DNA from: Pseudomonas sp. S37
GTDB lineage: Bacteria; Pseudomonadota; Gammaproteobacteria; Pseudomonadales; Pseudomonadaceae
Reading direction: 5' to 3'
Assembly (NCBI RefSeq): GCF_016658545.1
Contig: NZ_JACVZC010000021.1
Span: forward strand, 1-64,000
Length of the DNA stretch: 64,000 nucleotides
The notes below the pieces were generated by a model that worked only from the letters and a program-made list of their open reading frames with translations, was not told where the DNA came from and made no database searches. A program made the position numbers and the translations under genes. This document shows, one piece after another, positions 26,962 through 36,813 of the stretch (positions are counted from its first letter, which is position 1; the number at the start of each line of letters is the position of its first letter).

Positions 26962-28569
26962 ATGCTACGAATCACCGAATTGAAGCTGCCCCTGGACCAC
27001 CCTGACGAAGCGCTGCGAGAGGCCATCGTCCAGCGCCTGGGCATCCGCGACGAGCAACTGCTCAGCTTCAACCTGTTCAAGCGCAGCTACGATGCGCGCA
27101 AGAAGAACAGCGAACTGCTGTTCATCTACACCATCGACCTGGAAGCCAGCAACGAAGCCGAACTGCTCGGCAAGTTCGCCGACGATCGCAACATCGGCCC
27201 GGCCCCGGACGTTACCTACAAGTTCGTTGGCCAGGCCCCGGCCGACCTGCAGGAGCGCCCGATCGTGGTCGGCTTTGGCCCGTGCGGCATCTTTGCCGGC
27301 CTGCTGCTGGCACAAATGGGTTTCAAACCGATCATTCTCGAGCGCGGCAAGGAAGTGCGCCAGCGCACCAAGGACACCTGGGGCCTGTGGCGCAAAAGCG
27401 TGCTCAACCCCGAGTCCAACGTGCAGTTCGGCGAAGGCGGCGCCGGTACCTTCTCCGACGGCAAGCTGTACAGCCAGATCAAGGACCCGCAGCACCACGG
27501 CCGCAAGGTGCTGGAAGAGTTCGTCAAGGCCGGCGCGCCGGACGAGATCCTGTACATCAACAAACCGCACATCGGCACCTTCCGCCTGACCGGCATGGTC
27601 GAGCAGATGCGTCAGGACATGATCGCCATGGGCGCAGAAGTGCGTTTCCAGGAAAAGGTCACCGACCTGCTGATCGACGATGGCCAGCTGACTGGCGTGG
27701 TGCTGGAGAGCGGCGAACAGCTGCACTCGCGCCACGTAGTATTGGCCCTGGGCCACAGCGCCCGCGACACCTTCCGCATGCTGCACGCCAAGGGTGTGTA
27801 CATGGAAGCCAAGCCGTTCTCGGTGGGCTTCCGTATCGAGCACCCGCAAACGCTGATCGACAAGGCGCGCCTGGGCAAGTACGCCGGCCACCCGAAGCTC
27901 GGCGCGGCCGACTACAAGCTGGTGTACCACGCCAAGAACGGCCGCTCGGTGTACAGCTTCTGCATGTGCCCAGGGGGCACCGTGGTTGCCGCCACCAGCG
28001 AACCTGGGCGGGTGGTGACCAACGGCATGAGCCAGTACTCGCGTAACGAGCGCAACGCCAACTCCGGCATCGTCGTCGGCATCGACCCCGAGCGCGACTA
28101 CCCGGGTGGCCCGCTGGCCGGTATCGAGCTGCAGGAGCGCCTGGAGGCCCACGCCTACGTGATGGGTGGCAGCAACTACCAAGCCCCGGCGCAGCTGGTG
28201 GGCGACTTTGTCGCTGGCCGCCCCTCGACCGCGCTGGGTAGCGTTGAGCCGTCCTACAAGCCGGGCGTGACCCTGGGTGACCTGGCACCGAGCCTGCCGG
28301 ACTTCGCCATTGAGGCGATCCGCGAGGCACTGCCGGCGTTCGACCGGCAGATCAAAGGCTACAACCTGCATGATGCGGTGTTGACCGGAATCGAGACGCG
28401 TACCTCGTCGCCGCTGCGGATTACCCGGGGTGAGGATTACCAGAGCCTGAACATGAAGGGGCTGTTCCCGGCAGGTGAAGGGGCTGGTTATGCCGGCGGG
28501 ATCCTGTCGGCGGGTGTCGATGGCATTCGGATTGCCGAGGCGGTGGCGCGGGATATGCTCGGCCTCTGA
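26962..28569 (+). CDS. FAD-dependent oxidoreductase of COG2509 type
   Basis: A 535-residue flavoprotein. An N-terminal ferredoxin-like cap (MLRITELKLPLDHPDEAL) is followed by the dinucleotide-binding VVGFGPCGIFAGLLLAQMG, then an Asp/Glu-terminated strand (ILERGKEVRQRT). The C-terminus carries PAGEGAGYAGGILSAGVDG, a second FAD contact. It resembles a widespread family of uncharacterised soluble FAD proteins; the reaction is unknown. I chose the ATG at 26962 because homologs I recall begin MLRITEL; an in-frame ATG at 26938 would add eight residues. Confidence 0.8.
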   Translation: MLRITELKLPLDHPDEALREAIVQRLGIRDEQLLSFNLFKRSYDARKKNSELLFIYTIDLEASNEAELLGKFADDRNIGPAPDVTYKFVGQAPADLQERPIVVGFGPCGIFAGLLLAQMGFKPIILERGKEVRQRTKDTWGLWRKSVLNPESNVQFGEGGAGTFSDGKLYSQIKDPQHHGRKVLEEFVKAGAPDEILYINKPHIGTFRLTGMVEQMRQDMIAMGAEVRFQEKVTDLLIDDGQLTGVVLESGEQLHSRHVVLALGHSARDTFRMLHAKGVYMEAKPFSVGFRIEHPQTLIDKARLGKYAGHPKLGAADYKLVYHAKNGRSVYSFCMCPGGTVVAATSEPGRVVTNGMSQYSRNERNANSGIVVGIDPERDYPGGPLAGIELQERLEAHAYVMGGSNYQAPAQLVGDFVAGRPSTALGSVEPSYKPGVTLGDLAPSLPDFAIEAIREALPAFDRQIKGYNLHDAVLTGIETRTSSPLRITRGEDYQSLNMKGLFPAGEGAGYAGGILSAGVDGIRIAEAVARDMLGL

Positions 28570-28588
28570 TCCTTTTTTTGCCTGCCCT

Positions 28589-28666
28589 GGCCTCTTCGCG
28601 GGTAAACCCGCTCCCACAGTGATAGTGCAGTACCTGTGGGAGCGGGTTCACCCGCGAAAGGGGCCT
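28589..28666. repeat. REP pair, family I
   Basis: Inverted copies of CCTCTTCGCGGGTAAACCCG with CTCCCACAG ends, 20 bases after the stop of the FAD gene. Confidence 0.9.
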
Positions 28667-28767
28667 GAAACACATAAGAGAAATCCGATACAAACATCAG
28701 ACTTCCCCTCCCCCATCCTTCCCCACCTGCATCTAGGCTTGCAACAGCCCAGCCAGCAACACCATAT

Positions 28768-28792
28768 AACAAAAACGAATATAGTTTTTGTT
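28768..28792. promoter_or_regulatory. AT-rich inverted repeat upstream of nhaA
   Basis: AACAAAAAC, seven bases (GAATATA), then GTTTTTGTT: a perfect 9-bp inverted repeat in an AT-rich pocket about 75 bp before the nhaA start. A probable operator or bent-DNA site. Confidence 0.5.
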
Positions 28793-28865
28793 TTAAAGCA
28801 TATCGCCACAGGCTAGGGTGTACGCCCGTTCCATTCGTAAACTGCTCATGGAGAGCCTATAGCCC

Positions 28866-30041
28866 GTGCGTAGCCTGTTTACCCGTTTCTTCCAGCTCGA
28901 AGCCGCCAGCGGCCTGCTGCTGATCGCCGCCGCCGTATTGGCCCTGGTCATCAACAACTCGCCACTGTCCTACTTGTACAGCGGCCTGCTCGACGTTCCC
29001 GTCGCCGTTCAGGTCGGCGCACTGAACATCGCCAAGCCGTTGCTGCTGTGGATCAACGACGGCCTGATGGCCCTGTTCTTCCTGCTGATCGGCCTTGAGG
29101 TCAAACGCGAGGTGGTCGACGGCCACCTGTCCAAACCCTCGCAGATCGTGCTGCCTGCCACGGCCGCGATCGGTGGCATGGTGGTGCCGGCGCTGATCTA
29201 CTGGTTCATCAACCGCGAAGACCCTGCCGCCGTAGCGGGCTGGGCGATCCCCACCGCCACCGACATCGCCTTCGCCCTCGGCGTGCTGGCCCTGCTGGGC
29301 AAGCGCGTGCCAGTGTCGCTGAAGCTGTTCCTGATGACCCTGGCGATCATTGACGACCTGGGTGCGATCATTGTCATCGCCCTGTTCTACTCCGGCACCT
29401 TGTCGAGCGTATCGCTGCTGCTGGCTGCGGCTTGCCTGGTGGTGCTGGTGGCCATGAACCGGCTGGGCGTGGTCAAGCTCGGCCCGTATTTGGTCATTGG
29501 CCTGATCCTGTGGGTCTGCGTGCTCAAGAGCGGCGTGCATGCCACCCTGGCCGGTGTCGCCCTGGCCTTGTGTATCCCGCTGCGCACACGCAATGCCGAA
29601 TCTTCACCACTGCTGGCGCTGGAACATGCCCTGCACCCATGGGTGGCTTACGCCATCCTGCCACTGTTCGCCTTTGCCAATGCCGGCGTTTCACTGGCCG
29701 GCATGACCCTGGACAGCTTCACCCACCCCGTGCCAATGGGCATCACGGTTGGCCTGCTGCTGGGCAAGACCGTGGGGGTTTTCGGCCTGACCTGGGTGGC
29801 GGTCAAGCTGCGCCTCGCCGCGCTGCCCGCGGGTGCTGGCTGGGGGCAATTGCTGGGGGTGGCGATACTCTGCGGCATTGGCTTCACCATGAGCCTGTTC
29901 GTTGGCTCGCTGGCCTTTGTCCCGGGCAGCAGTGACTACGCCGGCATGGACCGCATGGGCATCCTGACCGGCTCGTTCTTCGCGGCTGTGGTCGGCTATG
30001 CCGTCACCGCCATGGCCAGCCGCAAGAACATCAACAGCTGA
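28866..30041 (+). CDS. nhaA: Na+/H+ antiporter NhaA (GTG start)
   Basis: A 391-residue antiporter that exchanges external H+ for internal Na+ or Li+. It has about 12 hydrophobic helices, and the paired essential aspartates are in AIIDDLGAI (E. coli Asp163/164 equivalents). ATDIAFALG is also conserved. It starts at GTG (28866) with GGAG upstream, reading [10 protein letters not shown]. Expression may be controlled by the inverted repeat 75 bp upstream. A bidirectional terminator follows. Confidence 0.93.
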   Translation: MRSLFTRFFQLEAASGLLLIAAAVLALVINNSPLSYLYSGLLDVPVAVQVGALNIAKPLLLWINDGLMALFFLLIGLEVKREVVDGHLSKPSQIVLPATAAIGGMVVPALIYWFINREDPAAVAGWAIPTATDIAFALGVLALLGKRVPVSLKLFLMTLAIIDDLGAIIVIALFYSGTLSSVSLLLAAACLVVLVAMNRLGVVKLGPYLVIGLILWVCVLKSGVHATLAGVALALCIPLRTRNAESSPLLALEHALHPWVAYAILPLFAFANAGVSLAGMTLDSFTHPVPMGITVGLLLGKTVGVFGLTWVAVKLRLAALPAGAGWGQLLGVAILCGIGFTMSLFVGSLAFVPGSSDYAGMDRMGILTGSFFAAVVGYAVTAMASRKNINS

Positions 30042-30054
30042 AGGGCTGCAGCAT

Positions 30055-30096
30055 AAAAAACCCCGACTGGCGCAAGCCATGTCGGGGTTTTGTTTT
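30055..30096. terminator. Bidirectional terminator between nhaA and the glycine-zipper lipoprotein gene
   Basis: AAAAAACCCCGAC, a TGGC-GCAA-GCCA upper stem, then GTCGGGGTTTTGTTTT. A- and T-runs on both sides serve both convergent genes. Confidence 0.92.
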
Positions 30097-30108
30097 ACTG
30101 CGCGGCTG

Positions 30109-30573
30109 TCAGTGCGAGACGCGGCTGGTACCGTCAACGGTCATGATGCGCACACGCTCGCCAACGCGGAAGATTTCGTTCTCCTGCACAGCCTGCACAT
30201 AGGCACGCATGCTGCCGTCATCTTCACGCACGGTGATTTCGACGCCTTGGGTGCGGGTCAGGCCTTCTTCAGCAGCGGAACCGGCCAGGCCACCGGCCAC
30301 GGCACCGATTACCGCGGCAACGATGCTGCCACGGCCACCACCCACGGCACTACCGGCAACGCCACCGACGATGGCGCCAGCACCACCGCCGATCGGGGTC
30401 TTGGTACCCTCGATCTTGACCGGACGCAGGGATTCGATGGTGCCCATACGTACGGTTTGCACGCGGCGGGCCTCATCACGGGAGTAGCTGTCACCGGTCA
30501 GGCTTGAGGCGCAGCCCCCCAGCAGCAGCGACATGGTGGTAAAGGTTGCCACCAGCAAAGCGGATTTACGCAT
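30109..30573 (-). CDS. SlyB-like glycine-zipper outer-membrane lipoprotein
   Basis: A 154-residue lipoprotein with lipobox LLLGGC, then a glycine-zipper 2TM domain (GGGAGAIVGGVAGSAVGGGR to GGLAGS) and a C-terminal beta part (TVREDDGSMRAYVQ). This matches the SlyB/PcP family, which binds LPS and is induced by envelope stress in enterobacteria. The start MRKSALLV has GGAG nine bases upstream. Confidence 0.87.
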   Translation of the reverse strand: MRKSALLVATFTTMSLLLGGCASSLTGDSYSRDEARRVQTVRMGTIESLRPVKIEGTKTPIGGGAGAIVGGVAGSAVGGGRGSIVAAVIGAVAGGLAGSAAEEGLTRTQGVEITVREDDGSMRAYVQAVQENEIFRVGERVRIMTVDGTSRVSH

Positions 30574-30719
30574 GGGTAAAGTCTCCATAAGTCAGGTGCT
30601 CATTAGACGCTGCACATTGACGGCTGTCACGGTACAAACGTAATAAAATTGTTTTCATTCAGCCGGGGTACAGCCAGTGCAGCTGTGCCATGGCGCTTCA
30701 ATTGAGACCAAGGATAGCC

Positions 30720-30953
30720 ATGGATTACTTCATCGTCGTGGTTACAACCATTGCGGGGCTTTATTTCCACGGGTGGTTGTATGTGCGCATGCGCCGCTGG
30801 ATGGACCGTGACCTGGCATTGTCACTGGCGGGGGCTGACCCGGGGAAGCGCGACTTTATGTTGAAGAGGTTGGAGCAGGCGCGGGTGGAGAAGGTGAAGC
30901 GCAAGGAACTGGCGGGGTGGTTGGAGCGGGAGGCGGCGGGGTATTCGGGGTAA
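30720..30953 (+). CDS. Small membrane-anchored protein, 77 aa
   Basis: One hydrophobic helix (about 3-22, MDYFIVVVTTIAGLYFHGWL) followed by a long basic amphipathic helix (MRRWMDRDLALSL to EREAAGYSG). AAGGA lies just before the ATG at 30720; an in-frame ATG at 30690 is less likely. It is not recognised. The high charge after a single anchor suggests a peripheral scaffolding or assembly factor. Confidence 0.7.
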   Translation: MDYFIVVVTTIAGLYFHGWLYVRMRRWMDRDLALSLAGADPGKRDFMLKRLEQARVEKVKRKELAGWLEREAAGYSG

Positions 30954-30959
30954 CCTTGA

Positions 30960-31012
30960 AGATTGCCGGGGCCGCTTTGCGGCCCTATCGCGACGCAAGG
31001 CCGCTCCTACAT
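30960..31012. repeat. Single REP copy, family II
   Basis: GGGGCCGCTTTGCGGCCC hairpin followed by TATCGCGACGCAAGGCCG and CTCCTACA: a lone family II unit in the 5' region of the LysR gene at 31085. Confidence 0.8.
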
Positions 31013-31084
31013 GGACCGCGCCCCAGCTTGCAATCGGCAAATCCATACCCATTTACAGCGGTCTACCCGCTTCAGGATCTACCC

Positions 31085-31996
31085 ATGGAACCCAACCGCT
31101 TCGGCGACATCGCCGCCTTCGTCAGCGCCGCGAAGGCCGGCAGCTTTACCGCAGCCGCCGCCAGCCTGGGCCTGACCCGTTCGGCGGTTGGCAAGAGCAT
31201 TGCCCGCCTGGAAGCGCGCATGGCCGTGCGCCTGCTCAACCGCACCACGCGCAAGCTGAGCCTGACCGACGAGGGCCTGGTGGCGTTCGAGCGCTGGCGG
31301 CAGATTCTGGACGACCTCGACGAGGTCGAAAGCACCATGGCCCAGCGCCGCGGCAAACCCACCGGCACCCTGCGCCTGACGGCGCCGCTGTCACTGGGCC
31401 AGCGCCATGTGTTGCCCATTCTGGACCAGTACCTCAAGCAATGGCCCGAATTGCGCGCCGACATCCGCTTCACCGACCGCTTTGTCGACCTGGTCGAGGA
31501 GGGCGTCGACGTTGCTGTGCGCATCGGAGCGCCCAAGGAGGATTCACAGCTGCTGACCCGCACCGTGGCCTGGCAGCAGTTCGTCACCTGTGCTTCACCC
31601 GCGTACCTCGCGGCGCGTGGCATGCCGCAGGTGCCCGGTGACCTCTACGGCCACGACAAGATCGCCTTCCTCGCCGGCGAAAAAGCCATGCCCTGGCGCT
31701 TTCACACCGAAGCCGGCCTGCACCTGTGCGAAGACCCCGGGCGGCTGAATATCGACAGTTCCGAGGCCATGCTGGACGGTGCCCGGGCCGGCTTCGGGCT
31801 GATCCACCTGCCCACCTACATCACCGGCGAGGACCTGCGCGCTGGCACCCTGGTGGAAGTGCTGCAAGCCTACCGGCCACCGGCAGACCCGATTCGTATC
31901 GTGTACCCAAGCAAGCGCCACCTTTCTCCGCGGGTACGCGGCTTCATCGACCTGCTGGTGGCCAGCTGGGAGGCGGGCGTGCCCTGGGAATCCTGA
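31085..31996 (+). CDS. LysR-family transcriptional regulator
   Basis: A 303-residue regulator: HTH at residues 6-65 ([20 protein letters not shown]), inducer-binding domain from about 90. The start MEPNRF is chosen because the longer in-frame reading runs through a REP. It belongs to the large CrgA-like LysR subgroup whose partners are usually small oxidoreductases; the luciferase-like monooxygenase 100 bp downstream on the same strand may be a target. A hairpin with 11-bp arms and one mismatch (32038-32080) lies between them. Confidence 0.88.
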   Translation: MEPNRFGDIAAFVSAAKAGSFTAAAASLGLTRSAVGKSIARLEARMAVRLLNRTTRKLSLTDEGLVAFERWRQILDDLDEVESTMAQRRGKPTGTLRLTAPLSLGQRHVLPILDQYLKQWPELRADIRFTDRFVDLVEEGVDVAVRIGAPKEDSQLLTRTVAWQQFVTCASPAYLAARGMPQVPGDLYGHDKIAFLAGEKAMPWRFHTEAGLHLCEDPGRLNIDSSEAMLDGARAGFGLIHLPTYITGEDLRAGTLVEVLQAYRPPADPIRIVYPSKRHLSPRVRGFIDLLVASWEAGVPWES

Positions 31997-32096
31997 TTGG
32001 GGACTGTCAGGCCCCTATGCCGGGCCTGTAACCGGGTTTATCACTGGCGGCGCAGCAGGGAAACTGGCAGCCACTGATAATCCCTCTGGAGACCCC

Positions 32097-33077
<981 letters not shown>

Positions 33078-33151
33078 TGCCAGCGTTGTGGGCGGCGGGC
33101 ATGCCTACTGGGAGAAATGCCAGTGGCCAATTTGCTCCCTATCGCCCACTC

Positions 33152-33157
33152 TATAAC
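33152..33157 (+). promoter_or_regulatory. -10 element of the cold-shock gene promoter
   Basis: TATAAC, with a possible TTGCTC -35 at 33132-33137 (14-bp spacing, short). Transcription is predicted to begin near 33164, directly at the hairpin 33165-33186. Confidence 0.5.
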
Positions 33158-33164
33158 GTGCAGA

Positions 33165-33186
33165 GGCCATGTCGGTTGACATGGCC
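33165..33186 (+). promoter_or_regulatory. Hairpin at the predicted 5' end of the cold-shock mRNA
   Basis: GGCCATGTC-GGTT-GACATGGCC: a perfect 9-bp stem with a 4-base loop, placed at about +2 to +23 of the predicted transcript. It leaves a 37-nt single-stranded leader before the start codon of the cold-shock gene. Confidence 0.6.
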
Positions 33187-33223
33187 ACTTCAACGCATCT
33201 AACAGCATTCGAGGATTCAGAGC

Positions 33224-33436
33224 ATGTCCAACAGACAAACCGGTACAGTCAAATGGTTCAACGATGAGAAGGGGTTCGGCTTCATCACCCCGGATGGCGG
33301 TGGCGACGACCTTTTCGTTCACTTCAAAGCCATTGAGTCGGACGGTTTCAAGTCGCTGAAAGAGGGCCAGAAGGTCTCTTTCGTTGCTGAAAAAGGGCAA
33401 AAGGGCATGCAGGCTGCACAGGTGCGCCCCGAGTAA
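33224..33436 (+). CDS. Cold-shock domain protein (CspA family)
   Basis: A 70-residue single-stranded nucleic-acid-binding protein with RNP1 KGFGFI and RNP2 LFVHF, the complete CSD core. It acts as an RNA chaperone. GAGGATTC is near the ATG. The 5' leader has a strong hairpin at its predicted end, and two hairpins follow the stop. Whether it is cold-inducible or constitutive cannot be read from the protein. Confidence 0.93.
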   Translation: MSNRQTGTVKWFNDEKGFGFITPDGGGDDLFVHFKAIESDGFKSLKEGQKVSFVAEKGQKGMQAAQVRPE

Positions 33437-33444
33437 CCGCGCTA

Positions 33445-33480
33445 CGCGTGTGCAGCCGACCTTGGGTTGGTTGCACACGC
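33445..33480 (+). terminator. Stem-loop after the cold-shock gene
   Basis: GCGTGTGCA pairs with TGCACACGC; the middle is imperfect. No U-run follows, so it is a 3' stabiliser or the first half of a double terminator with 33488-33513. Confidence 0.6.
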
Positions 33481-33487
33481 CAGCGAG

Positions 33488-33513
33488 AAAACGGAGCCAC
33501 TTGCGGCTCCGTT
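33488..33513. terminator. Bidirectional terminator
   Basis: AAAACGGAGCC-ACTTGC-GGCTCCGTTT, with A- and T-tracts on either side. It serves both the cold-shock gene and the convergent OYE gene, whose stop is at 33518. Confidence 0.88.
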
Positions 33514-33517
33514 TCAA

Positions 33518-34615
33518 TCAAGCCTGCTTGAGGAACGGATAATCCGTGTACCCCTCAGGCCCGTTGGCATAATCGAACTGTGCCCGGTGCTCATTCAGCG
33601 GCGCCTGCAGCCGCAGCCGCTCGACCAGGTCCGGGTTGGCAATGTAGCTGCGCCCGAACGCCACGGCATCGATCAAGCCTCGCCCGATCAGGTCTTCGCC
33701 TTTCTCGGCGGTGTACGCACCGGCAGCAATGATCACCCCCGGGTAGGCTGCGCGGATTGCCTCACGGAACTCGTCGCGCAGGGGCTTGCCGCCGGCCCAG
33801 TCCGGCTCGGACAGGTGCAGGTAGGCCAGGTTGCGCTTGGCCAGTTCGCGGATCAGGTACAGGCCTGCGGCTTCCTGGTCTTCGCCATTGTCCACCCCAT
33901 TGAAACCACCCAGCGGGAACACCCGGATACCGACGCGTTCGGCGCTCCAGCTGGCAATCGCCGCATCAACCGCTTCCAGCACGATGCGCGCACGGTTCTC
34001 GACGCTGCCGCCGTAGCGGTCGTCACGCTGGTTGGCGCTCGGGGTCAGGAACTGGTGCAGCAGGTAACCGTGGGCGGCGTGCAGTTCGATAAAGTCGAAG
34101 CCGGCTTCACGGGCGTTGACTGCCGCCTGGCCGAAGTCGGCGACGATCCCGGCGATTTCCGCTTCGCTCAATGCACGCGGTGCCGAGGTTTCGACCCGCA
34201 TCAGGTTGCCTTGCTCGTCACGCAGGGTAGTACGCGCGCCGGCTGGCAGTGCCGAAGGCGCCACGGGTGCTTCGCCGCCAGGTTGCAGTGAGGTATGCGA
34301 CACCCGCCCGGTGTGCCACACCTGCACGGCGCTGTGGCCGCCGTCAGCGTGGATGCCTTCGTTGATCTGCTTCCAGGCTGCTATCTGTTCGGCGCTGTGT
34401 ATGCCCGGCGAGCCCGAGTAGCCCTTGGCCTGGAAGGAGATCTGCGTGGCTTCGGTAATGATCAGCCCGGCGCTGGCGCGTTGGCGGTAGTACTCGGCCA
34501 TCAGTGGGGTGGGGATGTCACCCGGCTCCAGGCTGCGCAGGCGGGTGAGGGGCGCCATCAGCACACGGTTGGGCAGGGTGAGGGGGCCGATTTGCAGCGG
34601 TTGTAGCAGTTTCAT
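33518..34615 (-). CDS. Old Yellow Enzyme-family alkene reductase
   Basis: A 365-residue FMN enzyme of the NemA/xenobiotic reductase class. It has [14 protein letters not shown], catalytic [11 protein letters not shown] and [16 protein letters not shown] (substrate-binding His pair), the Tyr region QRDDRYGGS and FMN-phosphate [14 protein letters not shown]. It reduces activated C=C bonds or nitrate esters with NAD(P)H. It is distinct from XenB as I recall it. It ends at the shared terminator. Confidence 0.9.
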   Translation of the reverse strand: MKLLQPLQIGPLTLPNRVLMAPLTRLRSLEPGDIPTPLMAEYYRQRASAGLIITEATQISFQAKGYSGSPGIHSAEQIAAWKQINEGIHADGGHSAVQVWHTGRVSHTSLQPGGEAPVAPSALPAGARTTLRDEQGNLMRVETSAPRALSEAEIAGIVADFGQAAVNAREAGFDFIELHAAHGYLLHQFLTPSANQRDDRYGGSVENRARIVLEAVDAAIASWSAERVGIRVFPLGGFNGVDNGEDQEAAGLYLIRELAKRNLAYLHLSEPDWAGGKPLRDEFREAIRAAYPGVIIAAGAYTAEKGEDLIGRGLIDAVAFGRSYIANPDLVERLRLQAPLNEHRAQFDYANGPEGYTDYPFLKQA

Positions 34616-34740
34616 CGCAGCTCCAGAGGTGGAAAACCAATGGGGCGCACGATACCGGGATGATTGGGGAAAGGGGGGACCGGGAGCCCGGCGTTGGGCT
34701 CCCCAATGGCTGTGGCTGATATTTGTGTGCTGCCTGTTGC

Positions 34741-34770
34741 GGCCTATTCGCGGGTGAACCCGCTCCTACA
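34741..34770. repeat. Single REP copy, family I, containing a gene's stop codon
   Basis: TATTCGCGGGTGAACCCGC followed by TCCTACA. The minus-strand TGTAGGAG of the element provides the TAG stop (34766-34768) of the aldo/keto reductase. Confidence 0.85.
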
Positions 34771-35770
34771 ACGGTCGCCCTGTCACATAATGCGCCACAT
34801 CATTGAACCCCGGCGTCGACGCATGCCCCGGCGTCACCAGCGAATCGATGAACGCTTCATCCTCCGCCGTGACCTTCACCGTCAGCGCACCGCCATAGGT
34901 ATCCCACTGTTCCTCGGTCCGTGGCCCCACAATCGCCGAACTGACCAGCGGGTTGTTCAGCACCCAGGCAATGGCAAACTCGACAATGCCCACCCCCTTG
35001 GCCTCGACATACGCCTGGATCTGCCGGGCGATGGCCAGCGACTCCTGGCGCCATTCCACTTCCATGATGCGCTTGTCCTGGCGCCCGGCGCGGCTGCCCG
35101 CATCCGGCACCGCACCGGGTGCGTACTTGCCACTGAGTACGCCACGTGCCAATGGGCTGAACGGCACCACACCCAGGCCATGGGCGGCAGCGGCAGTCAG
35201 TTGCTCGGGTTCGGCCTGGCGGTTGACGATGTTGTACAACGGCTGGCTGACGACCGGCTTGGGCACACCGAGGCGCTCGGCAACATGGCAGACCTCGGCA
35301 ATACGCCAGCCGCGGAAGTTGGACACCCCCCAGTAGCGGATCTTGCCCTGGCGCAGCAGGTCGCCAATGGCCTGCACGGTCTCTTCCAGTGGCACCTGGT
35401 GGTCTTCACGGTGCAGGTAGTAGACGTCGAGGTAATCCATATGCATGCGGGTCAACGTGGCTTCCAGGCCGTTGAAAATGTGCTTTCGCGACAACCCGCT
35501 GCGGTTGGGCAGGCCATCAGCCGGGCCGAAGCCGACCTTGCTGGCGACGATCCAGTCCTGACGATGGCGGGCCACCGCCTCCCCGACGATTTCTTCCGAA
35601 CGCCCGGCGTTGTACACGTCGGCAGTGTCGATGAAGTTGATGCCCTGGTCCCAGGCCTTGTCGATGATGCGCAGGGCGTCTTCGGTGCTGGTCTGCTCGC
35701 CGAACATCATGCTGCCCAGCGTAAGGGCGGAAACCTGCAGGCCACTGTGGCCGAGGGGGCGGTAGATCAT
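34766..35770 (-). CDS. Aldo/keto reductase
   Basis: A 334-residue NADPH-dependent reductase. The tetrad residues are visible: Asp48 and Tyr53 in FIDTADVYNAG, Lys in VASKVG, His in YYLHREDH. GTYGG and PTPG loops near the end are typical of AKR11/12-like enzymes. The substrate is unknown. Its stop codon is supplied by a REP (TGTAGGAG), so the last residues (TGRPL) border the insertion. Confidence 0.88.
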   Translation of the reverse strand: MIYRPLGHSGLQVSALTLGSMMFGEQTSTEDALRIIDKAWDQGINFIDTADVYNAGRSEEIVGEAVARHRQDWIVASKVGFGPADGLPNRSGLSRKHIFNGLEATLTRMHMDYLDVYYLHREDHQVPLEETVQAIGDLLRQGKIRYWGVSNFRGWRIAEVCHVAERLGVPKPVVSQPLYNIVNRQAEPEQLTAAAAHGLGVVPFSPLARGVLSGKYAPGAVPDAGSRAGRQDKRIMEVEWRQESLAIARQIQAYVEAKGVGIVEFAIAWVLNNPLVSSAIVGPRTEEQWDTYGGALTVKVTAEDEAFIDSLVTPGHASTPGFNDVAHYVTGRPL

Positions 35771-35936
35771 GCGCGTGGGTCCTCGTCGTTCGACTGATTC
35801 AGCTGTTTTACACGCAACGAGAAGGCATTGAAAGGCTGGGTGCGACTTGCTGCCTTCCTGGTAATTCTGTCAGTAGGCCAAGCGTGGGCATCCCTATATT
35901 GTTTGCCATGGCTTGCTTTTTTAAGGGAGGGCACCC

Positions 35937-36734
35937 ATGAGTAACAAGCGCAAAGCTTACCTAGACGACAATCTGGTGGTGCAAACTGGCGCCAACAAAC
36001 CTCGAGCTTACACCGCCTACGGTTATGGCCCAGACATGACCGGGGAGACCGTGTCAGGGTTTAACGGGCAGCTACTCGATCGGGTGACGCGAGGCTATCA
36101 CCTAGGGCAGGGCAAGCGACTCTATAGCCCTGCGCTGGGCAGATTTCTCAGTCCAGACCCGCTGAGCCCTTGGGATAGTGGCGGGATGAATGGTTACATG
36201 TACTGCGTTGGTGATCCTGCCAACTTCATTGACCCGTCTGGATTAAGCCGAATTTGGTACAAGCCTTCTCCTCCGGCCTACAGCCCACGACGCCGCTTCT
36301 CTGAACCCTCCAACATGCCGTACTACAGGAAAGCGGTCACCCGCAGCGACAGCCTGCCAAAAGCGTGGAAGGATCGGGAAACATTACCTACATTTCACGA
36401 GTCGCGCCATCTTGATCCAGATCGTGTTGATGCTGTGCGATATTCATCAAATACACAACGCAACAAAGTACTACCTACTTATGCCCAAGCGACAGATCCC
36501 GAGGGGCTGGCCAAGTACCGGTTCAAGGACGATTTTTCGGGAACGGGACATTTGCAGAGTAGGCAACTTATCGATTCCGATGTTGAACAAAGCCGACTCG
36601 GCATTATGCTCAGGTCAGTTGACACATTCAGGAAAAGTACCTTGGGGACTTTCTTGCAAACCGCAGCAGGTGCAGCAATTATCATTACGGCGCTGTATTT
36701 TGCTGCCGAGGAACTTAAAAAAGTCAGGCAATGA
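35937..36734 (+). CDS. Orphan Rhs-core protein with variable C-terminal tail
   Basis: A 265-residue protein. Residues 1-58 are a short lead, then the RHS-associated core (RLYSPALGRFLSPDPL, GGMNGYMYCVGDPANF) ending in PANFIDPSGL, which matches the PxxxxDPxGL self-cleavage signature. About 163 residues follow that are unlike the core, ending in one hydrophobic helix (AAGAAIIITALYFAAEELKK). The long YD-repeat shell of full Rhs toxins is absent. GGGAGG precedes the ATG. Base composition falls to 30 GC of 60 (36361-36420) and 23 of 60 (36421-36480), well below neighbours. No separate immunity gene fits downstream. Toxin activity is unproven. Confidence 0.8.
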   Translation: MSNKRKAYLDDNLVVQTGANKPRAYTAYGYGPDMTGETVSGFNGQLLDRVTRGYHLGQGKRLYSPALGRFLSPDPLSPWDSGGMNGYMYCVGDPANFIDPSGLSRIWYKPSPPAYSPRRRFSEPSNMPYYRKAVTRSDSLPKAWKDRETLPTFHESRHLDPDRVDAVRYSSNTQRNKVLPTYAQATDPEGLAKYRFKDDFSGTGHLQSRQLIDSDVEQSRLGIMLRSVDTFRKSTLGTFLQTAAGAAIIITALYFAAEELKKVRQ

Positions 36735-36813
36735 TGATGCCAGGCAGCAGGCATCCGCATCCCTGATGCCGGCGCTCAGTTTGTCTCGCACTGCTTGTAA
36801 TGGGGAGAAGGTC

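Noticed and set aside
26965..28617. A 550-codon minus-strand open frame over the FAD oxidoreductase
   Set aside because: Antisense shadow without domains; the plus-strand protein has clear FAD-binding motifs.
32038..32080. TTATCACTGGC / GCCACTGATAA dyad between LysR and the monooxygenase
   Set aside because: One arm mismatch, 21-bp loop and no U-run; too weak to call a terminator or operator, so mentioned only with the LysR gene.
36479..36813. A minus-strand or downstream immunity gene for the Rhs protein
   Set aside because: The only frame is 93 codons, antisense to the Rhs tail, with no ribosome site. Just 79 bp lie between the Rhs stop and the next gene.
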